Source: Methanobacterium sp. UBA279
GTDB lineage: Archaea; Methanobacteriota; Methanobacteria; Methanobacteriales; Methanobacteriaceae
DNA: 38,504 bases
NCBI GenBank assembly: GCA_002502855.1
Contig: DAQK01000024.1
Location: forward strand, 1-38,504
Reading direction: 5' to 3'
Below, piece after piece: positions 1 through 8,353 of the stretch (position 1 is the stretch's first letter; every line of letters starts with the position of its first letter). The notes beneath the pieces were generated by a model. It did not search any database and was not told the DNA's origin. It was given only the letters and a program-made list of their open reading frames with translations. Position numbers and translations under genes: made by a program.

Positions 1-90
1 GATACGATAAACACTAAGCTTAGATCTGCAGGCCAAAAGATATATACATCTGTTAACAATTTCTTACAAAACCAATACACAAAAATTGCA
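1..90 (+). repeat. 90-bp direct repeat, copy 1
   Basis: These bases match 1603-1692 with about two mismatches (near 26 and 34). Both copies are read in frame and encode the same segment, which includes LRxAGQKIYTSVNNF. Sequence diverges completely after the repeat in both copies. It would be a natural homology arm for swapping C-terminal ends. Confidence 0.9.
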
Positions 91-510
91 GATGTCCTAA
101 AAATTAATAACCCAAATGGTGGGGAGTATATGCGTAGGTCTGCTACACAAACACATGGTTCAGATGTGCATCCTCCAGGATATTATACAGTTCAAAAATC
201 AGATTTATTTGGGCCCCGTACACGTATTTATCAAGGTCGTGTTTATATGGTTCCAGGAAAATATCCAAACTATAGATATGTAATTTCCCATGTGCAATTT
301 GTTATACTTGGACCTTTAACTTTATATGGTAATCTCGGATATTTAGGATTTGCTGGAAGAGCTTTAGGTAGTGTATCATGGGGGATTGATTTTACTTCAC
401 CTTTAACTGGAGTAGTTGATCTTGTTTTTGATTATGAAGGAATGAGTCAACCTGCTTATTGGGATGATATAAATCAGTCATATGGACCGTGGTATGGCTA
501 TGATTTGTAA
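1..510 (+). CDS. Orphan C-terminal cassette 1 (3' end of a longer gene, partial at window edge)
   Basis: Frame 1 is open from the first base of the window to the TAA at 508-510, so this is the 3' end of a gene that starts outside. The first 90 bases are nearly identical to 1603-1692, after which the two sequences have nothing in common. The unique part holds aromatic-rich segments and a Gly/Ala-rich hydrophobic stretch (around 330-430), and ends in a Trp/Tyr-rich tail. A multi-TM protein follows 60 bases downstream. I recognise no named domain. The shared-then-divergent layout resembles the variable C-terminal (toxin) end of a polymorphic surface protein, which is inference. An internal ATG at 130 is probably not the true start, because the upstream frame stays open and is conserved in the second copy. 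Confidence 0.6.
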   Translation, partial: DTINTKLRSAGQKIYTSVNNFLQNQYTKIADVLKINNPNGGEYMRRSATQTHGSDVHPPGYYTVQKSDLFGPRTRIYQGRVYMVPGKYPNYRYVISHVQFVILGPLTLYGNLGYLGFAGRALGSVSWGIDFTSPLTGVVDLVFDYEGMSQPAYWDDINQSYGPWYGYDL

Positions 511-570
511 AAAATAGAAATTGTTAGTTTATAGATAAAAAATTTATATAATGTAATTGTGGATGATTGT

Positions 571-948
571 ATGGAAAAAGGATATCAATTAATTATCGGC
601 GGATTTATATTGTGGGCATTTATATTGTTACAATATGGGTTTAGGTACTTAGTTGGTTTGCCTGGTTTGCATTATGGTTTTCCTGTTCTTATAGCCATTA
701 TATCCCTACCTTTTTTTATTACAGGTGTTTTTTTGATTAAAAAATATTATAATAAATTTATTTATTTAGTTTCTATGCTTATACTTTCATTATTCACACT
801 TATATTAGTTTATTTGAACATTTCTACTGTTCCATATCCTGTCCCTGTTATATATCAAATTATTATTGGGGAATCCCTATTCATATTGGTATTTATTCTT
901 TTTATCCGTGATTTTCTTCGTGAAATTGATAAATCAAAGAAAATTTGA
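571..948 (+). CDS. Small four-TM membrane protein (candidate immunity protein of cassette 1)
   Basis: A 125-residue protein with four predicted membrane helices, at about residues 7-22, 35-55, 63-82 and 95-115, and a charged Lys-rich C-terminus. I chose ATG 571 because GGATGAT (560-566) sits just upstream like the GGTGAT ribosome sites of this genome. GTG 559 is an alternative giving 129 residues. It begins 60 bases after the end of cassette 1, on the same strand and with similarly low GC. No family is recognised. A hydrophobic partner next to a hydrophobic C-terminal domain fits an immunity protein for a membrane-acting toxin, but this is inferred from position and topology only. Confidence 0.6.
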   Translation: MEKGYQLIIGGFILWAFILLQYGFRYLVGLPGLHYGFPVLIAIISLPFFITGVFLIKKYYNKFIYLVSMLILSLFTLILVYLNISTVPYPVPVIYQIIIGESLFILVFILFIRDFLREIDKSKKI

Positions 949-1025
949 GTGTAAATTAGTTATGTTCATGATTAGGAAATAAAAGTTGTTTGGACTTAAT
1001 TATAATCTTTTGATAGGTAGATGAA

Positions 1026-1354
1026 ATGAATAATGAACAAACAACTTCAGAAACTACAAAGAAAGTTTATGATCAATTTATACTTTCATGTGGATTTGTA
1101 GCTGCAAGTGGAATATGTTTTGTTTTTGAGAAATATAGTTATGTTTTTAAATTTTTTGATTTTAGTTATGTTTTTAGATTTCTTGCTTTATTTTCTTAGG
1201 TATTAGTATTGCCATATTATTTTGTTTATGGTCTTTATTTAAAAATAGAAAAAAACCAAAAACTATGAATACAACAATTAAATTAGTGATGGGATATGTA
1301 ATTTGGGTTTTTATTATCTATGTTATATCATCTTCATATTTACCACATATGTAG
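1026..1354 (+). pseudogene. Frameshifted small membrane protein
   Basis: ATG 1026 opens a 57-codon frame ending at TAG 1197-1199. A second frame, open across the break to TAG 1352-1354, carries two more hydrophobic helices and a KNRKKPK loop. Together they look like one three-helix membrane protein of about 110 residues broken by a single frameshift. A 27-bp near-perfect direct repeat (starting 1137 and 1164) duplicates nine codons of the first part, SYVFKFFDF against SYVFRFLAL, just before the break. It lies between cassettes 1 and 2 and may be a decayed partner protein of the type seen at 571-948. No family is recognised. Confidence 0.45.
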
Positions 1355-1470
1355 TACCACTGGCTTTCAATACTTTATAGATGATCTTTTAAGGTTCTTG
1401 GTTCCCATTTTTCTTTTCTGAGCCTTATTTTATTCGTTCGATGATGTATTTTATAGTGATAAGTTTCTAG

Positions 1471-2035
1471 GGAACAATCCGATCTGGACGGGCTGCTAAA
1501 AATTTTGGTAGAAGTGTTTGGAGAGGTGTGAAATATTACGGAAACAGTGCAGTATCATATGTTAAGCGGTATGGTGTGGTGAATACGGTTAGGAGGGCTG
1601 TTGATACGATAAACACTAAGCTTAGATATGCAGGTCAAAAGATATATACATCTGTTAACAATTTCTTACAAAACCAATACACAAAAATTGCAAATATAAT
1701 AAAAAATCCTAATCAAAACTCTCCCAGTCATGTGATACTTAATTCAGGAGTAACTCCCATAACCTCCAATATATAAGATACAAGTATATGGACCGCACAC
1801 TGCATGGGAATGGCATGTAGACAATGAACCATATATCTCTGTGATTCCTACCGGGGCCGGGGATGATTTCACTGTTATTTATAATCCTAATGACGGTTAC
1901 TGGGATGGAAGTGGATATGTTGATGAGGGAGTATGGCGGTGGGGACCTCACCCAGAAACAGGTTGGTATGAAAAGATAATTTGGTACTCGGATGGAATTA
2001 CAAATATTTATCTTCATACTTATTCGGAAGGGTAG
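1471..2035 (+). pseudogene. Orphan C-terminal cassette 2, frameshifted
   Basis: Frame 1 is open from 1471, just after a stop, to TAA 1774-1776 with no good start codon, so the 5' part of the parent gene is missing. It encodes a basic, helical segment (RSGRAAKNFGRSVWRGVKYY) and then the 90-bp repeat shared with cassette 1. Past about 1763, frame 2 continues with a Trp/Tyr/Gly-rich domain (GPHTAWEWHVDNEP, then VWRWGPHPETGWY) and ends at TAG 2033-2035. The two halves read as one protein interrupted by a frameshift near 1740-1770. The unique domain differs entirely from that of cassette 1. No known domain is recognised. It is best read as a silent or decayed alternative C-terminus. Confidence 0.55.
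1603..1692 (+). repeat. 90-bp direct repeat, copy 2
   Basis: Second copy of the segment at 1-90, inside cassette 2 and in the same reading phase. The copies are 1602 bases apart, so recombination between them would delete the intervening cassette end and membrane-protein genes. Confidence 0.9.
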
Positions 2036-2097
2036 ATTATAAACTACAGAATCATATTATTTAATAGAAGTTATAGTAAAAAATATCATAAATACTG

Positions 2098-2313
2098 GTG
2101 ATACAATTGGAGAAATTATCACTCATTCATCTTAAAGTCCCTGATCTTTATCCCTATCCATATATAATAGTTACATATTCAAGTAAGATATCATATAACG
2201 AAGGCGACCATTTAGAGGTTTATGGAGTATATGGTTATCCTTTTGCAATTGGGAATGAGACTCCACCAAAAACAGTTCCATCCATTAAGGGAGCCTGCAT
2301 CGAAAAAGTCTAA
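2098..2313 (+). pseudogene. OB-like domain remnant related to the C-terminus of the 32866-33984 protein
   Basis: A 71-codon frame opening with GTG. Its middle and end (YIIVTYSSKISYNEGDHLEVYGVYGYP, with a final PSIKG..IEKV) align by eye with the last 55 residues of the membrane protein at 32866-33984 (LYLIVSYPNIFPFKEGDNVTVYGEYYFP, final PGIKV..MKKA). The membrane part of that protein is missing here. It sits just after cassette 2, the same relative place as the complete protein after its peptidase gene. I read it as the surviving tail of a partner protein; it could also be a small free-standing protein. Confidence 0.45.
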
Positions 2314-2499
2314 AACATCCAGTCTAAACCTTTTTACAGACATCCTTTTGACCATAGCATCAACGGCATCCTGAAGGTAATCCCCTCTATTTAAAATAAT
2401 AATTGAGCTTAATCTGGATAGTGTGTAAATTAATAAGAAATGGTGAGGGGCGATTAATTAGGGGGGATAAAAAAAAAATAAAAAGTATGCACTTTTTTT

Positions 2500-2706
2500 T
2501 TATCCTCTGTGCATTCTCCTTTCTTTACCGAAGGCTTTACTCACATCTATAGGTGAATTGAATTGGTTTCCTGGAAGGTTTTTTAAGATGTCGATGACGT
2601 TAGAATCGGCTTTGTTGTTCTGGGCCTGTTGTATTAAATCATTCCTGTCTGCTGGAAAATCTATGCCTCGAATGGCGCGTTCTACATCTGCAGCGGTAAC
2701 TGCCAC
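2500..2706 (-). CDS. DUF2795 family small protein
   Basis: 68 residues. The pattern AADVERAIRGIDFPADRNDLIQ, then a run of small and polar residues, then IDILKNLPGNQFNSPIDVSKAFG is typical of the DUF2795 family, short cytosolic proteins of unknown function found in bacteria and archaea. The start is GTG 2706 on the minus strand, preceded by AAGGTGAT at a normal distance. The C-terminus is basic (KERRMHRG). It stands alone, with no gene for about 250 bases upstream. Function unknown. Confidence 0.8.
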   Translation of the reverse strand: MAVTAADVERAIRGIDFPADRNDLIQQAQNNKADSNVIDILKNLPGNQFNSPIDVSKAFGKERRMHRG

Positions 2707-2963
2707 TATATCACCTTCTCATAATTTGTTTTCAACTTTGATATTGATTTTTATGAGTTTAAATCGTTTTTAGACCTATTTTCTAGTTTATTCTGGTTGA
2801 AATCTCCCTTAATTTTCGTTTTATTACCTGTCTATTTCCTCTATTAATTTTCAAATTTCTAAAATACATCTTATTTCGGCTTATTTCACCTTATAGTTAT
2901 GTTTTCAGAACATAAATAATCAACTGTTATTCTGGTGTGGTAATGATGTCCACAGGGCAGCAG

Positions 2964-4490
2964 TTAATTCCTTACTAAATCCTTTAATTTATCGTAGAAA
3001 ATCAGATCATTAAATATATTCACTAAAATAAGGATTTCATAAGTTCTTATACCTCTTAATAATAACATCAGTATCATATACAGAATTGGACAGTATATTA
3101 AGGCGAAAACAACGTCTAAAATCCCATGGGGATTTACCAACCATAAGATAAGTTCTATAATTGAGGATGAAAATATGGATTTTATGATGAATGTAAGGTA
3201 GAAAGTACAGTTAATAACCTTAAAGGCAAAATGGCTGGTTGCAACAAATGTTATGATGAACATGACAGGCTGGTAAAGGCCACACTAACTATCCCGAACC
3301 TGTAACCCAGAAGAATATCCAGAACCAGATTCTGTATGATTATGATCATCCAGATATTCCCGGTTAACTTGGTCCTCTTAATCAGTATTATGATCTGAGT
3401 TACGATTCCAAATATATAATCCATAAAAGATACCACCCACAGCCACCACCGGGACCAAAAAAGAAGCTGTTGGAAGCTATTTCAGGGGTGGACAGTAGCA
3501 GTAACAGGGGCTCTGATAGGAACGTTAAGATGAAGGTAAAAGGAATGGCCACCGCCAAAAATAGTTTCAGGGAATGGTTTAGGAAACGTTTGATACTATG
3601 CAGATCATTTTCTAGATAATACTTGGATAAAATGGGCAGAAGCAAGGTATAAAAGGGGGATAAGAGCACTATTATTAGACTACCCACTGTGTACCCTCCC
3701 GAGTAAAATCCAACGGCTTAAGACCTATTAAAAACCCGATTACGTAGCGGTCGCTGGCATCCAGTATCCAAGTGGATATGTGGGTGGGGACGATGGGAAC
3801 AGTGAAATGCAAGTATTCCCGTAGATTGATGAACCTGGGGAGGATAAACCCTATACTCTTTATTATTATCCCCAGCATCATGACGAAAATAATCAACTGG
3901 CCAATTAAAAACCCAACAACCGCCCCCAGGACGCCGAATCCATTTACCACCAACGTTGCAGTTAAAACCACCATTAAATGAGCTTGAAGTAAGTAAAAAA
4001 AGTTATAAAAGCCTGGTTTTCTGTAACGTCCGGAAGAAATCAAAAATACCAGTATATTGGCCGCGAAAAGTATGCTCACTGGAAGTATCAAAGCCACAGC
4101 AAGGTTATCGTTAAAGAGGGCTCTGGATATGGGGTCTGCAAATAGAAACAACAGTAAGCTCAGCCCCATACTTACCAGGGCTATAACAAAACTTATGGTA
4201 TAGAAAGATTTCTGTATCTATTCCCGGCTTTTGGAAGTGGAAATGTACCTGACGAAGGAATAGGGAAGTCAGAGGATTGCTATAGCCGGTACTATGGTCA
4301 CCGTTATTGTAAACTGCACCCCACACACCAAAATTTTCAGTGGTTAAATTGTGGGTCAGGAAGGGATAAGAGGATGATGGGACTGAGTGAAACCAGCAGG
4401 GTAGGATAAGCCCATTACGCTGACGTTTCTCGTGAAATAGTGCAGTGGATCCAGAAAAACCCTCCTGAAGGATAACAAGATATAATACTA
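2964..4490 (-). pseudogene. Polysaccharide/oligosaccharide flippase (MOP superfamily), multiply frameshifted
   Basis: Four minus-strand frames can be joined into one membrane protein of roughly 480-500 residues. The N-terminal part (about 4490-4110) reads RNVSVMGLSY, NLTTENFGVW and RYISTSKSRE across a frameshift and two in-frame stops. The middle (4169-3675) has repeated hydrophobic helices and DASDRYVIGFLIGLK, a conserved motif of RfbX/Wzx-like flippases. The C-terminal parts (3687-3400, 3436-3251, 3263-2964) are each in a different frame. Intact relatives move lipid-linked sugars across the membrane for surface glycan assembly. It lies just downstream of another broken minus-strand membrane gene (4520-5076), so the whole unit has decayed. 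The exact original start cannot be placed. Confidence 0.75.
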
Positions 4491-4519
4491 TGTGGAACTG
4501 GAAAACTTTAAGACATTTT

Positions 4520-5076
4520 CAATCAGAAACCCGCCCAAGTAATACGAAAATGAAACCAACCATGGAAATGGGCACCGCGTTGATGATGAAATCCAAAAAA
4601 TATGCCGACAGGTCCAAACTGCGATACATACACGGATGAAGCAGGGAATATTATTACTCCAGTGAGGTAACAGTAAATCATGCAGGGAATATTATTACTC
4701 CAGTGAGGTAACAGTAAATCATGCAGGGAATATTATTACTCCAGTGAGGTAACAGTAAATCATAGTTACCAGCACCACCAGGATTCCAGCCAGCCCTCCC
4801 AAATATGTAGCTCCTTTTCTCTTCTGTGAGTAGGAAAGTGGTTACCATTCCTGAAATAAGGAGGGGTAGAATGAATATAAAGAGAGAAACAATGGAATTA
4901 ACCCCCTGGTTTGAGTGAAGAAGCTGGTGTTATGCATGGATGTTTACAAATAAATGGGTGTTTTCCCCAATTAAATTGAATAGCCCTATCATAATCAATC
5001 CTATTATGGAACCGGCTATTATGGATAATCGTCTTCCGAAGTGCCTAAACCTTATCCTATTCACATTCATGTCCAT
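4520..5076 (-). pseudogene. Broken multi-TM membrane protein of unknown family
   Basis: ATG 5076 (minus) begins MDMNVNRIRFRHFGRR followed by a hydrophobic helix, and the frame stops at TAA after about 47 codons. The same frame continues past that stop with LHSNQGVNSIVSLFIFILPLLIS and a second helix, then slips by one base into GGLAGILVVLVTMIYCY. A 41-bp triplication follows and shifts the frame again. The end reads LDLSAYFLDFIINAVPISMVGF to the TGA at 4520. Rebuilt, it would be about 155 residues with four helices. No family is recognised. It precedes the flippase remnant on the same strand and was probably in one transcript with it. Confidence 0.6.
4641..4763. repeat. 41-bp tandem repeat, three perfect copies
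   Basis: Three consecutive identical 41-base units (4641-4681, 4682-4722, 4723-4763), starting GCAGGGAATATTATTACTCC. Since 41 is not a multiple of three, two extra copies shift the minus-strand frame of the surrounding gene. Reading through one copy only joins ..MIYCYLTGVIIFPA.. to downstream coding sequence, with one further slip afterwards. Confidence 0.95.
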
Positions 5077-5229
5077 CACGAATGCGTCTTCTAACGCCTT
5101 ATTTTCCCATTTAGATTATTATATTGTATTTTGATCAGTATATTTTTTAGTGTGCAGTTAGATAAATAAAAATGAAATAAGATAATTGAGTATTTCAGAT
5201 TGCATATGCACTGAGGGTAGGTGATTTTC

Positions 5230-5736
5230 ATGGCGAAAATTGGAGTGATGATAGATAATTTCTTTGAAGACGTGGAATATACCAGGCCAGTTAAAGCATT
5301 TAAGGATGCAGGACATCAAATAACCAACCTAGGGATAAAAAAAGGAACGGTAAAAGGTAAAAAAGGAACAGCAACTGTGGAGATAGATGAAAGGATGAGA
5401 GACAGTGATTACAACTCCTTCGATGCTATCTTCATCCCTGGTGGATATTCTCCAGATAATCTGCGAGGCCACCGGGAAGCTGTGGAATTTATACGAAACT
5501 TTTTCTACACAGATAAACCCGTGTTTGCCATCTGCCACGGACCCCAACTATTGATAACTGCCCAGTTAATCGAGGGAAGGAAGGTTACAGGATGGAGATC
5601 AATAGTCCAGGATATTAAAAATGCGGGAGCAGAATTCCTGGATCAGGAAGTGGTGGAAGACGGGAACCTTATCACCAGCAGGCAGCCGAGTGATATTCCC
5701 GCATTCATAGAAGCGTGCCTTAAAAAACTGGAATAA
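5230..5736 (+). CDS. DJ-1/PfpI family protein (deglycase/intracellular protease-like)
   Basis: 168 residues, normal length for single-domain PfpI proteins, which are soluble oligomers linked to stress, protein or nucleotide deglycation and peptidase activity. The nucleophile elbow is AICHGPQLL with Cys102 and adjacent His103. The activating Glu is Glu13 in NFFEDVEY. The GGYSPDNLR loop precedes the active site, as in the family. ATG 5230 is preferred over GTG 5221 because AGGTGAT lies just upstream of it. It is transcribed alone and meets the convergent cheR gene after 12 bases. The exact substrate cannot be told from sequence. Confidence 0.88.
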   Translation: MAKIGVMIDNFFEDVEYTRPVKAFKDAGHQITNLGIKKGTVKGKKGTATVEIDERMRDSDYNSFDAIFIPGGYSPDNLRGHREAVEFIRNFFYTDKPVFAICHGPQLLITAQLIEGRKVTGWRSIVQDIKNAGAEFLDQEVVEDGNLITSRQPSDIPAFIEACLKKLE

Positions 5737-5748
5737 GTCTTCCGTAGT

Positions 5749-6633
5749 CTATAACCGTTGATTTTCATACATCAGAGGAGATTCAGTCAGGTTTAGGGGT
5801 AGGGTACTTTGTTTACTGGCTTTGAAGATCTTCCATTTTTTATCCACCACCTGGAAGGAACTCAGAGTTTCACCTTTACTTTCTGAGGGGCCTAAAAATA
5901 GTATGCCGTACCTGTTTAATGCGAAATTAAAGTTGGATAACAGGATATTCTGGGCTTCTGGTTTAAGATAGATTAAAAGGTTCCGGCAGGATATCATGTC
6001 TAGATTGGCGAAGGGAGGGTCACTTATTACATCATGAACCGCGAAGACTGCCATCTTCCTTATCTGATTTTTCAACTGATACTTACCTTTCTTTGGGGTG
6101 AAGAACTTTTCCAGGCGCTCAGGGCTGACATTTTCCCTGATATTTTCGGGATAGATCCTTTTACGGGCGTGGTCGATGGCGGCTCCGTCGATATCTGTAC
6201 CGAATATCTGTACTTTAAGCTGCTTCTCCATGGACTCCATGAGTTCCTGAAGTATAATGGCCAGTGAATATACTTCTTCACCATTTGAACAGCCAGGCAC
6301 CCAGATTCGAAGGTTAGAACCCTTATCTTTACCAACTATCAGTTCAGTTAATGCTTTCTTTTTGATAATGTCAAAGGCTTCCGGATCCCGGAAAAAACTG
6401 GTCACGTTGATGAGCACTTCCTGAAACAACAGGTCCATCTCTTCCGGGTTTCTCTTTAGATATTCTATGTACTCCGGGAGATTATCTATCCGGTGTGTAT
6501 TCGCTCTTTTGGTGATCCGGCGGTACATGGTACTTACTTTATAGTTGGAGAAGTCGTGTCCTGTACGGGCTTCTATAAGGGTGAATATGGTCCCTAAATC
6601 CTTTATTATCTCTTCATCATATGTTGCTGCCAT
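5749..6633 (-). CDS. CheR-type protein-glutamate O-methyltransferase
   Basis: 294 residues. An N-terminal helical CheR domain (about 10-75, including VSTMYRRI and NVTSFFRDPEAF) is followed by a SAM-dependent methyltransferase domain. Motif I is GCSNGEEVYSLA (114-125), with GTDID after it, and FANLDMISCRNLLIYL is the typical later motif. CheR enzymes use S-adenosylmethionine to methylate glutamates of chemoreceptors. No receptor, CheA or CheB is in the window, so it more likely serves a non-motility sensory pathway. A response regulator gene lies 113 bases upstream on the same strand. It is free-standing, not fused to CheB or PAS domains. Confidence 0.88.
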   Translation of the reverse strand: MAATYDEEIIKDLGTIFTLIEARTGHDFSNYKVSTMYRRITKRANTHRIDNLPEYIEYLKRNPEEMDLLFQEVLINVTSFFRDPEAFDIIKKKALTELIVGKDKGSNLRIWVPGCSNGEEVYSLAIILQELMESMEKQLKVQIFGTDIDGAAIDHARKRIYPENIRENVSPERLEKFFTPKKGKYQLKNQIRKMAVFAVHDVISDPPFANLDMISCRNLLIYLKPEAQNILLSNFNFALNRYGILFLGPSESKGETLSSFQVVDKKWKIFKASKQSTLPLNLTESPLMYENQRL

Positions 6634-6746
6634 GGGTAAACTCTTTAAAATAGATTTATATGGTGTTAAAATTGATTATATACTGAAGATTGGGTTATTT
6701 TCATAGATTATGATTTAATTAGACAGATTATCTTTTAATTGCCCCA

Positions 6747-7196
6747 TCATGGGGGTAATTCTACAGTCCTGAGCCAGTATTTTTCTATGGATTTAATTAC
6801 TTTGACGAATTCGTCCATATCTATTGGTTTGGTGATATAAGCATTGGCATAGTGTTTGTACGTGTTTTTTATATCCTGTTCTGACTCTGAGTTGGTCAGC
6901 ACGATGATGGGTATATATTTGAGTTCTGGATCTGCTTTGATCTCCTTTAATATTTCACGACCATCCTTTTTAGGGATATTCAGGTCTAATAATATAATAT
7001 TTGGCCGGGCAGAGTCCTTAAATCCTCCTTCCTGTTTCAGGAAGTTCATAGCATCCACTCCATTGGTTACCAGGTGGATGATATTGGGAACTGCAGCTTC
7101 CTGGAAAACCTCTGTGGTGAGTTTATTATCTCCCAGGTTGTCTTCAATTAAAAGGATTTCGATGGGTTTATTTTTGCCTTTTTTACCAATATTCAT
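6747..7196 (-). CDS. Single-domain response regulator (CheY/Rcp1-like receiver)
   Basis: 149 residues, receiver domain only. Acidic pocket Glu18/Asp19, phospho-acceptor Asp71 in ILLDLNIPKKDG, Thr101 in IIVLTNS and Lys123 in ITKP are all present, so it should be phosphorylatable. The SEQDIKNTYKHYANAYITKP pattern is typical of Rcp1-type regulators, which pair with PAS-containing histidine kinases. No kinase or output domain is in the window. AAGGTGA precedes the ATG. It lies upstream of cheR on the same strand and may be co-transcribed with it. Confidence 0.9.
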   Translation of the reverse strand: MNIGKKGKNKPIEILLIEDNLGDNKLTTEVFQEAAVPNIIHLVTNGVDAMNFLKQEGGFKDSARPNIILLDLNIPKKDGREILKEIKADPELKYIPIIVLTNSESEQDIKNTYKHYANAYITKPIDMDEFVKVIKSIEKYWLRTVELPP

Positions 7197-7440
7197 TGGA
7201 CTTCACCTTAGAAACAGAGAAGTAAATATTCCATGCTCCTAAATCTTTCATTTCAAATAAATTCTAAAGCTTTCAATAAATATATGGAGTAATAGATTTA
7301 TATAATTTCGCTTTTTATTGGATTGAAATTTAGCCTATTACACCTTCTCCTGTACGATTATGTGGAATGGATCATCGTGAAAAAATCAAATAACAAAACA
7401 TATATTCCTCATTATAAATAGTGGCAATTTGTATGAACTA

Positions 7441-7480
7441 AAAAAAGTATGGGAGATTTTAAAAAAGTATGGGAGATGAT
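7441..7480 (+). repeat. 20-bp tandem duplication over the start of the symporter-partner gene
   Basis: AAAAAAGTATGGGAGAT plus three bases occurs at 7441-7460 and again at 7461-7480 (18 of 20 identical). Each copy carries an ATG and a GGGAG, so the duplication blurs which start codon is used for the following gene. Confidence 0.85.
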
Positions 7481-7691
7481 GAAGGTGGTTTTAGGAATAG
7501 AAGATCCCTGGGTCCTGGGGGCCTATATAGGGAGCATCCTGGTCATGCTTTTATGCGTAGTTTACGGAGCATTGAACTGGAATAAAGGCGGAGAAGACGA
7601 GGAAGAACAGATCAAAGAGGAAATAAAATGGCATGAAAAGGAAAAGGAGATGGAAGAGGATGAATTAGGCCTCTGGGATGAAGAAGGGTAG
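7449..7691 (+). CDS. Small single-TM protein, symporter accessory type
   Basis: Up to 80 residues. The core IEDPWVLGAYIGSILVMLLC plus VVYGALNWNKGG is one membrane helix ending in a Tyr-Gly..Asn-Trp boundary. The rest is a very acidic and basic, probably coiled tail (EEEQIKEEIKWHEKEKEMEEDE). Such short proteins are found directly before SSS-family symporter genes, as here, and are thought to be symporter accessory subunits. Because of the 20-bp duplication the true start may be ATG 7476 or 7479 rather than 7449. It is intact while the symporter next to it is broken. Confidence 0.75.
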   Translation: MGDFKKVWEMMKVVLGIEDPWVLGAYIGSILVMLLCVVYGALNWNKGGEDEEEQIKEEIKWHEKEKEMEEDELGLWDEEG

Positions 7692-7700
7692 GTGATTTAT

Positions 7701-8353
7701 ATGGCTAATGATTTATTATCTTTATATAATCGTCATAGTCCTGATTTATTTAGCACTTGTTGTATACGGGGGTTATGTGGCCTGGAAGCGTACCAAAACT
7801 GCGGATGATTACCTGGTAGCTGGCAGAGCAACACATCCCTTTATTATGGCTTTAAGTTATGGAGCTACTTTCATCAGTACATCGGCCATTGTAGGTTTCG
7901 GTGGAACAGCTGGTAGTATATGGTATGGGGCTGCTATGGCTCACTTTCCTGAACATACTGGTGGGTATATTCATAGCATTCGTGTTCTTCGGTAAAAGAA
8001 CCAGGAAGATTGGACACAATTTAGGTGCACTAACTTTCCCTGAATTTTTATCGAAGCGTTTCAACAGTAGATTTATCCAATGGTTCAGTGGTGCGGTGAT
8101 ATTCTTTGGAATGCCCTTATATGCTGCTGTGGTTTTAATTGGTATGGCTCGTTTTGTGGAGACAACAGTTAGTCTTGATTATAATATAGCCCTTAATTGG
8201 TATGGCAGTAATTGTAGCGTTATACGTTATTTTCGGTGGTATACGTGGTGTGATGTACACCGACGCTCTCCGGGAAGCATGATATTTGTAGTTATGATCG
8301 TCTTACTGGTAGCGATATACTGGATGTTTCAGCGGAGTTTAACAACTCCCTGA
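7701..8353 (+). pseudogene. Sodium:solute symporter (SSS family), frameshifted and truncated
   Basis: Starts MAND at ATG 7701 (or MIYYLYIIV at 7708, one frame over). VAWKRTKTADDYLVAGR, FISTSAIVGFGGTAG and FVFFGKRTRKIGHNLGALTFPEFLSKRF are characteristic of sodium/pantothenate- or proline-type symporters. The frame slips at about 7925-7945. A second slip lies near 8195, where another frame reads LIGMAVIVALYVIFGG, and a third near 8270 after MYTDAL. The sequence then ends at 8353 after about 215 codons, whereas family members have around 500 residues and 12-13 helices. The C-terminal half is absent, so it cannot be functional. The original substrate is unknown. Confidence 0.85.

Noticed and set aside
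1739..2017. 92-residue minus-strand ORF over cassette 2
   Set aside because: Antisense to the aromatic-rich cassette coding sequence, no conserved pattern or ribosome site.
2314..2400. Minus-strand open stretch reading NRGDYLQDAVDAMVKRM as a possible transposase remnant
   Set aside because: Too short and no recognisable catalytic motif; no matching terminal repeats. It may be part of some lost gene but I cannot support a call.
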